In this document: positions 50,524-59,658 of the stretch, piece by piece
Numbering within the stretch: the first letter of the stretch is position 1
Layout of the letters: each line of letters opens with the position of its first letter
NCBI RefSeq assembly: GCF_026015295.1
Contig: NZ_JAPDUW010000001.1
Location: forward strand, 2,341,501 to 2,405,500
DNA: 64,000 nucleotides
Direction: 5' to 3'
Source of the DNA: Segatella copri
GTDB lineage: Bacteria; Bacteroidota; Bacteroidia; Bacteroidales; Bacteroidaceae
Notes under the pieces: generated by a model
Told to the model about the DNA's origin: nothing
Databases searched by the model: none
What the model saw: the letters and a program-made list of their open reading frames with translations, nothing else
Made by a program: the position numbers and the translations under genes

Positions 50524-51264
50524 CTACTTAAGATAAGGTTTAATAGCGTCAATACTCCAAGCATAATTTAAATTTGCTTGCGAACCATCATAAAAAGTTC
50601 CAGATGTAACCCCTACAACTTCACCATACTCATTGATTAAAGCACCACCACTACTTCCATGATCTATCAATGCATTAATTTGCATCAAATTGGTATCACG
50701 CCATTGCGATACTTCTCCTGAAGAGAATGTATTCTCTAATCCTCTAGGGCTACCTATAGCATAAACCTTATCGCCAACACTTGGCTTTTCTTTAGCTAAC
50801 GGTATATAAGGAACATCATCAACATCGACGAAGAACAAGATAAAATCTTCCTCTTCATCAGACTTAACAACTTTCGAAACCTTATATGCAGTATCACTCC
50901 CAACCAGTTTTATCTGCTCAGCACCAATAGCTGTACCCTTAAAAACATGGTAATTACTAACGGCCAATCCATGAGAGTTTATGAAAAAGCCAGAACCTTG
51001 ATAGGTATTTGTACCATCTGTAGTAAAGACCATGAACACGGCATTTCCATATCTATTAAATATAGTTTTGCCATTCAGGATTTCATTATTATCTCCATAT
51101 TCTGCTGTAGCAGAAGTTACGTTATCTTCAGAATCAGGAGTTCTTACAGATTCCCTTTCTGTTGCAGACTCTGCACTTCTATTAAGTCTCTTATGCCCAG
51201 ATTTGTGAGCACAAGAGACAAATAAACACATTATAAGTACTATAAGTAACTTACTTTTTTTCAT
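50524..51264 (-). CDS. Trypsin-like serine protease lipoprotein
   Basis: A 246-residue lipoprotein (lipobox LFVSC, Cys18) with a Ser/Glu-rich spacer to about residue 65 and a trypsin-fold domain. His106 (SNYHVF), Asp140 (DFILF) and Ser205 (HGSSGGAL) form the catalytic triad, and GSGFFINSHGLAVSN is the usual first-barrel sequence. It would be active at the periplasmic face. It overlaps the OmpA-like gene by 14 bases; the ATG at 51264 was preferred to a TTG at 51270. A protease inside an operon with a channel and cytoskeletal proteins suggests signalling by cleavage. Confidence 0.88.
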   Translation of the reverse strand: MKKSKLLIVLIMCLFVSCAHKSGHKRLNRSAESATERESVRTPDSEDNVTSATAEYGDNNEILNGKTIFNRYGNAVFMVFTTDGTNTYQGSGFFINSHGLAVSNYHVFKGTAIGAEQIKLVGSDTAYKVSKVVKSDEEEDFILFFVDVDDVPYIPLAKEKPSVGDKVYAIGSPRGLENTFSSGEVSQWRDTNLMQINALIDHGSSGGALINEYGEVVGVTSGTFYDGSQANLNYAWSIDAIKPYLK

Positions 51265-51874
51265 CTTCAATAATATTTTTAGGAATAATGTGAATCAAAA
51301 AACGCTGATTGTTGACTTCATACATTTTATCACGCATTGTTTCAATATTATATCTTCCATCTCCACTACCAGCAATTTGAACCTCACAGTTTTTTCCAAA
51401 ATTAATACCACATACATCCTTCCAATACTTCATTAAGGAATAAGCTCTCTCAAAACTCAAATCATAATTACGATCAGTCCATGCCTCTGAGTTTTTCGAT
51501 GCTTGTCCTTCAATGATTAACAGATACTTATTATCATTATGTTTAGATAAGAACTTTTGAATCTCAACACCAGCAGCCCCTAATTGCTGTTTTGTATCAT
51601 CCGGCAACTCTTCTATATCATAATGCAATTCTTCGAAAAAGCAATGCACCTTAAGCACATACTTTTTATAAAAAGGATTATATTCAAAGTACTGCTTACT
51701 CAAATCCTCTGTCGATTTCTGAACAAGTTTGATTTCTGCCAATTCTCGCTCAGTTGCTTCCATTCGTTTATGCAACAATACAATCACCAGAACAAAAAGG
51801 ACCAACATAATGAAGAACAAACTAGTCATCAAATCAGAGTAACTTGTCCAAAAGAAAGACTCTTTTTGTTTCAT
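51251..51874 (-). CDS. MotB/ZorB-like OmpA-domain protein
   Basis: A 207-residue inner-membrane protein. FFWTSYSDLMTSLFFIMLVL (7-26) is the plug and helix; Asp14 is at the place of the ion-carrying aspartate of MotB and ZorB. Residues 35-75 are a coiled segment. The C-terminal half (IIEGQASKN, NYDLSFERAYSLMKYW) is an OmpA-like peptidoglycan-binding fold. The partner MotA/ZorA-like gene overlaps by ATGA, a strong sign of a complex. The ion flow would drive work by the long tail of the partner. Confidence 0.85.
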   Translation of the reverse strand: MKQKESFFWTSYSDLMTSLFFIMLVLFVLVIVLLHKRMEATERELAEIKLVQKSTEDLSKQYFEYNPFYKKYVLKVHCFFEELHYDIEELPDDTKQQLGAAGVEIQKFLSKHNDNKYLLIIEGQASKNSEAWTDRNYDLSFERAYSLMKYWKDVCGINFGKNCEVQIAGSGDGRYNIETMRDKMYEVNNQRFLIHIIPKNIIEDEKK

Positions 51875-53466
51875 TCTACATTACCCTTTCTATTATTTAC
51901 TATATTTTGCTTCAGCTGAGCCACAGTATCAACAGGTTCTTGCTTTACCACATGCAATAAAGAATCAGAAACAGAATCAACCATTTCTTCATCAAGAGAA
52001 TTAGCATTTCTCATGACACTTGTATCACTCATGATTCTATAAGAACAATACCCCATGAATAAAGAAGAGATAAAGAACATAATAGCACACATTACCAATA
52101 ACAACTTTCCCCATGCAGGGAATCTTGCTTCTTTACGACTTCCTTCAGGTGTGGTCGTTGCCAAGAATTCGATTCTCTCTACCTTTTTATTTATCTTCTC
52201 TATTGCAATCGAGTTATTTTTCTCAATTTTGTTAGCTAAAGTTGTCAAAGCAGAAGGTATCTGCGAAATAGCTTCCAAATTTTTATTCATCTTTGGGAAC
52301 GCCTCCAACTGACTAGTGAACTGATCAAGCAACTGCTTATTAATCGTTTTAAAAGTATCAACCTCATCAGTCAAGACCTTTTCCAATTCAGCCATATTAG
52401 TTACAGAAGTATTCTGCAAAGTTTTAAGAGCCGTCTTTAAAGCATCAGTCTCGTCTGTCAGATTCTTTGCTATCTCAGCCTTATTTCGAATGAAGAAATC
52501 TCTTATTTCCTCAAGGACATGCAAACGATCACTTTCTGCAAAGAATTGCTCATTAAACTTTTCTATAGCAGTAGTATATCCTTTTACACTATTCAGATAA
52601 TACTGGAAATCCTCCAATTTTTCAGTACATCCCTTCAATTCTTTCAATACATTGACATTCGCTGTAGCCATTTTCATGACATCCATATCATGAACTTTCT
52701 GGATGATGTCTGCCTGAAACTTATAAGACTCATTTACTTTAGAAAGAGTCCCTCCCAATTCTTGAGTATTTGAAGAGAAAGTATTATTAAATCGGTTCAG
52801 ATTCTTCACCAACTTATTCAATGCATCAGAAGTATCGGATGGTAACTCTGGCAACAACACAGATTGCATCCATGCCAAAAATTCATTTTTACCACTTTCC
52901 TCTTGCAATTTACACTTTTTAAAGAGCAAGGAATTTAATGTTGTAAGACCAATACCAAAGATACTAGCAACCATTGCCCAAGCTACACCCGTAAGCAAAT
53001 CGCTCACACCATCAGCTGCAGAATAAAAAGCAGACTGTTGAGCTGACGAATTGGTCATCAGAGATGTTATACTATCAGTAAACAACAAAGAACCAAGACC
53101 TATGATAACACCTAACATTGTACCAGCGAGTCCACAATACAATGGTACAGGTGTTTGAGTAGATATATCCTCTTCTACCGTTTCACAATGCCTATCAACA
53201 GCATCCTTTAACAAATTATAGTCTATGACTGAGCCAACACTATTGTTCAAATACTTGTTGATGGAATCCTTGATCGATGAGAATATTATATTTCCTTGAC
53301 CATATATTCCTTTGACAAAACCAGAGTCTCTGTCATGTGATATGTCCCAAGTACCTTTTTTCATAAAGATGTCTCGGAACTGATGCATACGCTTTAAGTT
53401 CTTTACAAAGAAATAGAACTGAAGCATAATTATACCTAAAACAATTATAGGAACTATAAATTTCAT
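51871..53466 (-). CDS. MotA/ZorA-like channel protein with long coiled-coil tail
   Basis: A 531-residue membrane protein. Helices are at about 1-20, 105-128 (YCGLAGTMLGVIIGLGSLLF) and 155-180 (WAMVASIFGIGLTTLNSLLF), the MotA/TolQ/ExbB fold. Residues 205-445 are coiled coil and project into the cytoplasm, as in ZorA of the Zorya defence system. A further helix at about 455-475 and an acidic end are extra. With the downstream MotB-like protein it would make an ion-driven unit. Here, unlike in Zorya, the operon has no ZorC/D/E-like gene. Confidence 0.8.
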   Translation of the reverse strand: MKFIVPIIVLGIIMLQFYFFVKNLKRMHQFRDIFMKKGTWDISHDRDSGFVKGIYGQGNIIFSSIKDSINKYLNNSVGSVIDYNLLKDAVDRHCETVEEDISTQTPVPLYCGLAGTMLGVIIGLGSLLFTDSITSLMTNSSAQQSAFYSAADGVSDLLTGVAWAMVASIFGIGLTTLNSLLFKKCKLQEESGKNEFLAWMQSVLLPELPSDTSDALNKLVKNLNRFNNTFSSNTQELGGTLSKVNESYKFQADIIQKVHDMDVMKMATANVNVLKELKGCTEKLEDFQYYLNSVKGYTTAIEKFNEQFFAESDRLHVLEEIRDFFIRNKAEIAKNLTDETDALKTALKTLQNTSVTNMAELEKVLTDEVDTFKTINKQLLDQFTSQLEAFPKMNKNLEAISQIPSALTTLANKIEKNNSIAIEKINKKVERIEFLATTTPEGSRKEARFPAWGKLLLVMCAIMFFISSLFMGYCSYRIMSDTSVMRNANSLDEEMVDSVSDSLLHVVKQEPVDTVAQLKQNIVNNRKGNVE

Positions 53467-53475
53467 ATTTATCGA

Positions 53476-54372
53476 CTATTTTAATTTAACTTCCGCTGGT
53501 TGTATTACTTGCCAGTATTTCTGCCCATGTTGTTCTCTTTGAACAGCCTGTCCACGCTTTACTACACTAAGTTCTGTAGCTTCTTGCAAAGAACCCTCTA
53601 AGATGGTTATTGCTTTACGAATCGAAGAAATAGACTTTATTCGCTTAACAGAAAGAGGTTCAAACTCAGCCAAACTATCTGATTTGGCATAATATTTGAA
53701 AAACGCCTCTTCTGTTGCCGATGTATAGACCTTACCTATGATTCCCCTATCATCGTTAAAACCGAAATAGCCACTCTTTACATCATTGACTGACGCAGGA
53801 GCTTTTTTACTTTCTGATCCTGGTCCATAAGTACGATTTCCCTTACTTACGTTTTCCTTATTAACATTCTCTTTCAGTGCAACAATCTGTCTTTTCAGAT
53901 AATCGATATCATCTTGATAATCATATACTATACGACTACTTGCTCTATTATTAGTAGCGCCTTCATCTTTCAGTCTATTAATTGCATTTTCAAGGAATAT
54001 CAATTTATCTTTGATTTTCTCCTTACTTTTCTGCAATTTAAGAATTTCCCATAAGGAAACCATAACCAACACCAAAAGCAACAAACTTATTGCCAACAAC
54101 ACATAAACCAACTGTTTGTCTACCTTACTTTCCAATTCTTTATTGGATTCATTCAAGGATTGCTCTACTGATTCAAGACGATAACTATTGTCTCGTATTG
54201 AATTTTTCATATCTCTGCATATTTGCTGTAAAGCTGCCAAATCTTTCGAATCAACAGAGTCACTGTCCGTTTTCTCGACAGATGGCTTTGGCAGACTATT
54301 TGGCTGAAATCTACCATTATCGCAAGCACACAAAGTTATACTTGCAACTATTATCAATAGTATTTTCTTCAT
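53476..54372 (-). CDS. Coiled-coil lipoprotein with membrane helix
   Basis: A 298-residue protein with lipobox ITLCAC (Cys15/17), a coiled segment with SLNESNKELESKVDKQ near 72-86, then a second hydrophobic helix at about 90-110 (VYVLLAISLLLLVLVMVSL), and again coiled coil (about 112-170). The C-terminal 100 residues look globular (GYFGFNDDRGIIGKVYTSAT). It seems to pass through or be anchored to the inner membrane at two places. It sits between the actin-like and the ZorA-like genes, and could link the two. Confidence 0.65.
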   Translation of the reverse strand: MKKILLIIVASITLCACDNGRFQPNSLPKPSVEKTDSDSVDSKDLAALQQICRDMKNSIRDNSYRLESVEQSLNESNKELESKVDKQLVYVLLAISLLLLVLVMVSLWEILKLQKSKEKIKDKLIFLENAINRLKDEGATNNRASSRIVYDYQDDIDYLKRQIVALKENVNKENVSKGNRTYGPGSESKKAPASVNDVKSGYFGFNDDRGIIGKVYTSATEEAFFKYYAKSDSLAEFEPLSVKRIKSISSIRKAITILEGSLQEATELSVVKRGQAVQREQHGQKYWQVIQPAEVKLK

Positions 54373-54374
54373 TA

Positions 54375-57300
54375 TTAATTATCTTCATTAGTTAAACTTT
54401 TGTTTATTACTCCGGAAAGAACATTCATCACACCCTTTATTGGATAGAAGAACAGAGTCTCGCTTATTCGTTCTTGACCATTAGAGTCCTCTTTTGCTAA
54501 AGTCATACCACGATTGATGAATGTGTCAATATCATCTTTGCAAACATCTTTTGCTAAAGACAAAGATTCGGGAGTTACACCAAAATTTTCATCAAAGTTA
54601 AACTCTTTATTCAATTTATCTAAAGCAAACTCAAAGAATTTCTCCACAGCCTCTTTTGTCTTGCTGATATAGTTGGCATTTATCGAATCATAAGTGTCAT
54701 CATTACCAACAAAAGAAGTACCATCGCCCTTCAAAATCACCACCTTATCCCTGTCTTCATCCAAAGGTTGATTAGTTACCAAAGCACCCTTGCAAGTGGC
54801 CTGCTTTGGAGAAGACGCAGCATCTCCTAAGCCGAGTATTTCCAACTTGCCCTCAGTACCATCAACACCTAGCAATTGGAATATCTTACAAGTAAACTTT
54901 GCCAACAATCGATTTTCAGGTGTGATAACACGCAAGATTTTACTTCCGTTTCCACTAAACGAGATATGACGTGGCATAGGCATACTCTTCAACTTCAATA
55001 TCTGGGCAATGTGGTATATTATAGCTGTATAGAATATGATAAAGACTATTTTGAAGTTCTCATCATCACGCAACAGCACGTCAAAATCAATTACGCTTCT
55101 ATCCAAATTTGCAGCAGCAGGATTTTCTGGCAAAGAGAAGAAGAAAGAGGCTATATTCGAAGGTTTAGTATTGGTATCCAAAATCTTCTTCAGTTCATCA
55201 ATATCCTTTATTTTATCTTCCACCACTTTCTTGAAATAGTCAATAATTCCATTATGAAGGCTTTCATCCAATGAGCTTTCAAATAGGTCATTAGAAGCAA
55301 ACTTGAAAGATGTAACATTCTGCAATTCTCCATTCTTGGCAAAAGCAATATCCGTAGTACCTCCACCAATATCAATACTAACCAAATTGGTTGCAGTGGC
55401 ATTTTGACGGAAGAAATATTGGATAGGAGCCGATGACTCTGTCATAGACTTAGTTGTCCCATTTCCAAAATATTTATGATATGCATTGTTCCATGTTGTT
55501 CGAATCAAATTTACTCGCTTTGGGGACATACTGATTGGATAAAACCATGTGATATCCGTTTGCTGCAAATTACCACCATTCATGACAACTTTATTGCGCA
55601 ACATCAGCATCAAACAATCAATAAAGACAGAAATATAACGTTGTTCCTGCCCCTTTCCCCATTTTATATTATCTTTTGGAGTATCATTGTAAGCATTAGA
55701 CATACGCTTATTATAAGCAAATGGAATGTTCACCAACTCATAAGGCAATATTACGTTGTTCCAATCCACACCCTTGGCATGAGAGAGTACAGTTCTTGTT
55801 GGAAACTTAAACATAGATTCTTCACCAAGAATAAATGGCAGAAAATCATATTCCTCAAGCTCTTCATGAACCTGCAAAAAGTTTTGAATTGCATTAGGAG
55901 AAGTTTCAAACATTTTCACCATAGGACTGTCTTTTACGTCATAGGCAAATGTATGTGGTTCTAAATCTCCATTTTTCATAACTTCCACATGAGTGTTGGA
56001 AGTTCCTAAATCAACCGCAAACTTAAATTGTTCCGTACCTCTTTGCTGGGCAAATATTGGCACAAGAACACCTTGGTTATTATTTGCATCCGTAAGAACA
56101 ATATAATCAAAGTTCTCCTTATACAATGTATAAGTTACAGCCTTATAAAAATCCTCTCCATTCTTATTTCTACAAGCATGAGTCACACTCAATTTATTCA
56201 CACCTTTATAAAATGAGAATTGAAATTTACGACTATATGTACTTACACAGCCTATCTTATACAATGCTTCATTTGGGTTTGCAAACATGACATTAGGCAT
56301 TAAGAAGCCTGTAAAATCAGCCTCAACTATTGCCCCCTCGTTACGACTTGGATTAGCCGCATTGCCTTCTCCATAATACAACTTCGTATATTCCACATAT
56401 TTTACATTGCTATTACCCTTTATAGGAATACGCAAATATACCTTTACGCTCATATCATTGATGTTCTCCATCTTAATCATAGGAGAACCATCTACTAAAG
56501 GATTCTGCAAATCTACAGATGAGAAAAACTCAAAGAAGCGTCTCTTTAATGGCAACAAGTAGCTTTTTTCTACATTAGGAGTTCCATCGTAATTTCCATC
56601 AAAGAAACTTTTTTTGTTCAAACTATGAGGTACTTGAATAATTGTATCTTCCAAGAAATCACCAATCGTCAAATAAGGATATATGGTTCCATCATTTGGC
56701 AAACGTCTCAGATTTAAATCATCCTGCTTATCAAAATAACCAGCACGATTATCCTTACCCCACAAAGCTGTAGTGTAATGAAGATTTGCATACATATTAC
56801 CCGATTCCACAGGGAGCACCAAAGGCATCTGCTCCAACTGAATCTTAGAAACAATCTCAAAGTCGCTGCCTTTTATTGGCTCATTCAACTTCTTTAGTAT
56901 CGGATAACCTAACACCTCTACAATATTTGTCTGATGATTTACAGAGACTTGAATATTACTCTTAGCCAAAGGATCAGAGTTTGTCAAGCCCTTTAGCTCA
57001 TTTCTAAAATCAATATCCAACATTTTTAATGTTGCCTGCAAATATTCATACACCTCAGGGAACAAGCCAGCAAAGCCAGGTATAGATTTGCTCAAAACGA
57101 ACCAAGCCTTGACATATTCCTTGTCTCGTTTATATAAAGGTTGAAAGTCTGAATCGAAAGGTCTATCCTGTCCAAAATTAATCTCTTTGGACACATCCTC
57201 AAGCTTATTTGCCGTACTGAAGAATATGGTTCTTGGCGATGTTGCGCCTATAATATCCAACTCATTCAAGCCATTCTTATAATTCAAAATATAAATGTCC

Positions 57301-57770
57301 TGTAATTGATTAAAATTATAAGCCTTAGCATCAGACACCATGTACTTTCGCAGCGCATCTGCTAAATAGCGATGACCTTCCTTATCGGAATTCTCCAACA
57401 AAGAAATCATTGCCACAGAATCCCATTTTACAATTTCAATTTTATCAGAATATTTATCTATATTAAAAAATATCTCACCAACATCAAGAGTATCAGATAC
57501 CATCTTATGGAAAATAGTATTTCCATCAAGATTAATTTTCTTGGTGTTCACATCAGGTTGACAAACACGCACAAAAGCAGTCTTTACCAGATCTATTCGG
57601 GCAAATGGAGAAGGGATTGATGTAATTTCATTCTTTGAAGAAGCCCCATCTGGATCATCTATACCATTCTTTCCATCTCGATTCTCTGAACTGTATGGAA
57701 AAGAAGCACTCTCATGCCAATCGGTGAAAGTATTATCACCATTTTTATATAATCTAAAAACCTTTGACAT
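54375..57770 (-). CDS. Actin/Hsp70-like ATPase with a 580-residue N-terminal extension
   Basis: A 1131-residue protein. The actin-fold ATPase lies in the C-terminal half: phosphate-1 FAVDLGTSNTHVEV near 583-596, phosphate-2 VSIDIGGGTTDIAF near 796-809, and adenosine motif ISFSGNGSKIL near 935-945. The first 580 residues hold no family I can name. The protein would bind ATP in the cytoplasm and either polymerise or work as a chaperone-like switch. It is 2 bases after the tubulin-like stop and 2 bases before the lipoprotein start, so all are made together. Confidence 0.8.
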   Translation of the reverse strand: MSKVFRLYKNGDNTFTDWHESASFPYSSENRDGKNGIDDPDGASSKNEITSIPSPFARIDLVKTAFVRVCQPDVNTKKINLDGNTIFHKMVSDTLDVGEIFFNIDKYSDKIEIVKWDSVAMISLLENSDKEGHRYLADALRKYMVSDAKAYNFNQLQDIYILNYKNGLNELDIIGATSPRTIFFSTANKLEDVSKEINFGQDRPFDSDFQPLYKRDKEYVKAWFVLSKSIPGFAGLFPEVYEYLQATLKMLDIDFRNELKGLTNSDPLAKSNIQVSVNHQTNIVEVLGYPILKKLNEPIKGSDFEIVSKIQLEQMPLVLPVESGNMYANLHYTTALWGKDNRAGYFDKQDDLNLRRLPNDGTIYPYLTIGDFLEDTIIQVPHSLNKKSFFDGNYDGTPNVEKSYLLPLKRRFFEFFSSVDLQNPLVDGSPMIKMENINDMSVKVYLRIPIKGNSNVKYVEYTKLYYGEGNAANPSRNEGAIVEADFTGFLMPNVMFANPNEALYKIGCVSTYSRKFQFSFYKGVNKLSVTHACRNKNGEDFYKAVTYTLYKENFDYIVLTDANNNQGVLVPIFAQQRGTEQFKFAVDLGTSNTHVEVMKNGDLEPHTFAYDVKDSPMVKMFETSPNAIQNFLQVHEELEEYDFLPFILGEESMFKFPTRTVLSHAKGVDWNNVILPYELVNIPFAYNKRMSNAYNDTPKDNIKWGKGQEQRYISVFIDCLMLMLRNKVVMNGGNLQQTDITWFYPISMSPKRVNLIRTTWNNAYHKYFGNGTTKSMTESSAPIQYFFRQNATATNLVSIDIGGGTTDIAFAKNGELQNVTSFKFASNDLFESSLDESLHNGIIDYFKKVVEDKIKDIDELKKILDTNTKPSNIASFFFSLPENPAAANLDRSVIDFDVLLRDDENFKIVFIIFYTAIIYHIAQILKLKSMPMPRHISFSGNGSKILRVITPENRLLAKFTCKIFQLLGVDGTEGKLEILGLGDAASSPKQATCKGALVTNQPLDEDRDKVVILKGDGTSFVGNDDTYDSINANYISKTKEAVEKFFEFALDKLNKEFNFDENFGVTPESLSLAKDVCKDDIDTFINRGMTLAKEDSNGQERISETLFFYPIKGVMNVLSGVINKSLTNEDN

Positions 57771-57772
57771 AA

Positions 57773-59176
57773 CTAAAAATCAAATTTTTCTTTTGCTAAT
57801 TGTTTTGTTGCTAAATAATAAACCTCAAGAAGTTTATCCTTTACATCCTTACTTCCTAATTTACCAACCTGTCCATTGATTCGGTCAATAAACAAACTGT
57901 AGTTGGATTTCAAGCTTTTAACTTTACGAGGAGTGACGTTTGTCACAACATCAAAAGGTTTGTCCCCACAATTCAAGTTAAATAAGTCTAACGACCTCTT
58001 ATTATTTTTCATTTCAGTGAGCCAAGCCAAAAATCTAGCTTGAAAATCCTTTAAGCCACCAACAAACTGAGAACGATACAAATCCTCATTAAAACCAGAA
58101 ACTTTTCCATTTGCAGCCAATTCACTTGTACTAATTGTATTCCAACTATGCTTAAAGCAATTTGACATTAGCACAAATTGAGTCAATGGGCATCTTACCA
58201 TTTCAGTAATTCCTTCATAGAAAGAAGTAAAAGATACGGCATCACCTTCTTCTTTTATGCCCAATTCCTTGTTTACCGTTGTAGGATATGAATTCTTACT
58301 AAAATCAACAATAGCAGTTGCTGCCAAAAACTCTATTAGATGAGCATCATTCTTCTGTTCAACTCCGCCCTCATAATTTTCATAAACATTTTGAACATCA
58401 TCACCCAAATAATAAAGAGCATTAATCTGATTATTCTTGCTTATGTTGTCCTCATAATAAGCCAGAGCTGATTTTGTTTTAGATATGAAAGTTGAAGAGT
58501 CTATTTCGCTCTCATCACTTGGCTTAAGTTTGAAGTAAGGCAATATTGTCACCGCACCAATCTCCGCATCATTGATTGTCTGAAAATTCGGAAAAGAATT
58601 GCCTGTTCTCAGAGTTTTCAACAGGAGAGGAAATCCGCTTGCTCCTGTACCTCCAAAAATAGAACTAATGATAAATATTTTATCTCCAGCCGAGAAACCA
58701 TTTGCAAAAGTATCAAAATCGTCAGAGTTGACTATCTGATTTAGGACAACACTTCCAATATTTGGGTTTCCCTTAAAACCAACATCCATCTTCGATTTGA
58801 GATTCTTTTCCGAAAAGAGCAACTTCACCATAGCTTGGTTCTCTCTACTCATCGTAGAAACATCCATAAACTTCTGGAAGCTCTTATCATCTGTATCTTT
58901 AATCTGCAATCTAAAGCCAGGAAGTTCCTGATTGATAGAAATTCTAAAGAATTTATTATTGTTGGAAGAGGCAAATGTTAGATCTTGTCTAATTCGTGAA
59001 TATAGATTCATTAAATCCACAGTTCTTGACAAATCTGCATTAGACTCATCTGGATCAATAAAAATTGGCACAATCTCGTCTTGCCCAAGTTGTACACCTG
59101 AAGCCAACATCATTGTCAAGGAACGGAGCACTCGTGCTCCCGTTCCACCAATACCAAATATATATAATTTTGCCAT
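57773..59176 (-). CDS. Tubulin/FtsZ-like GTPase (Tubulin_2 type)
   Basis: A 467-residue protein. KLYIFGIGGTGARVLRSL (3-20) is the first nucleotide loop and IFGGTGASGFPLL (174-186) is the tubulin signature GGTGxG. The order of the two motifs and the length fit the FtsZ-like families outside cell division that have been linked to membrane remodelling. Residues 190-330 are alpha/beta, the rest helical. GTP-driven assembly in the cytoplasm is expected. Downstream it pairs with an actin-like ATPase, which is rare. Confidence 0.82.
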   Translation of the reverse strand: MAKLYIFGIGGTGARVLRSLTMMLASGVQLGQDEIVPIFIDPDESNADLSRTVDLMNLYSRIRQDLTFASSNNNKFFRISINQELPGFRLQIKDTDDKSFQKFMDVSTMSRENQAMVKLLFSEKNLKSKMDVGFKGNPNIGSVVLNQIVNSDDFDTFANGFSAGDKIFIISSIFGGTGASGFPLLLKTLRTGNSFPNFQTINDAEIGAVTILPYFKLKPSDESEIDSSTFISKTKSALAYYEDNISKNNQINALYYLGDDVQNVYENYEGGVEQKNDAHLIEFLAATAIVDFSKNSYPTTVNKELGIKEEGDAVSFTSFYEGITEMVRCPLTQFVLMSNCFKHSWNTISTSELAANGKVSGFNEDLYRSQFVGGLKDFQARFLAWLTEMKNNKRSLDLFNLNCGDKPFDVVTNVTPRKVKSLKSNYSLFIDRINGQVGKLGSKDVKDKLLEVYYLATKQLAKEKFDF

Positions 59177-59187
59177 ACCAAAATCGA

Positions 59188-59646
59188 TTAGAATGGAGAA
59201 TTAGAAGAATTCTTACTCCACCATTTCATTAATAAAGATAATATACCAAATACCAATATTGCCAACAACATATTGGCAAAACCAAAACACAGCATATCCC
59301 CATAAGAGATATTCAAATCGTAGTCTTTTTTTGTAGAAGAATCTATACCTACCATATAACCAAGATAGTAATGGCGAAGTACCCATTGCCATCCTATCAA
59401 GAAATTAGCTATAGCATTACTACCTAAAAATATCAGCCAGCCCCACCATTTTGCCAATTTAGGATGGTCAATAATATAATAATACAACAAACAAACCAAC
59501 AACGAAACAACCAACATAGTAAAGCCTATAGGCACATACATGTTTGTCTGTTGGTCTGGTGACACATTACCCCAAAGGTAATTAGCCAATTCAAGTCCGA
59601 ACACATCTTCGAACCAGCAATAAATACTGCCAAAGAATTCTCCCAT
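59188..59646 (-). CDS. Four-helix membrane protein
   Basis: A 152-residue protein with about four hydrophobic segments (about 35-60, 68-95, 105-122 and 125-145). The rest is short loops with aromatic residues (WFEDVFGLELANYLWG). It starts 13 bases downstream of the vWA-like gene and ends 12 bases before the tubulin-like gene. It may recruit one of the filaments to the inner membrane. The family is not recognised. Confidence 0.6.
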   Translation of the reverse strand: MGEFFGSIYCWFEDVFGLELANYLWGNVSPDQQTNMYVPIGFTMLVVSLLVCLLYYYIIDHPKLAKWWGWLIFLGSNAIANFLIGWQWVLRHYYLGYMVGIDSSTKKDYDLNISYGDMLCFGFANMLLAILVFGILSLLMKWWSKNSSNSPF

Positions 59647-59658
59647 AATATAAAAGTT

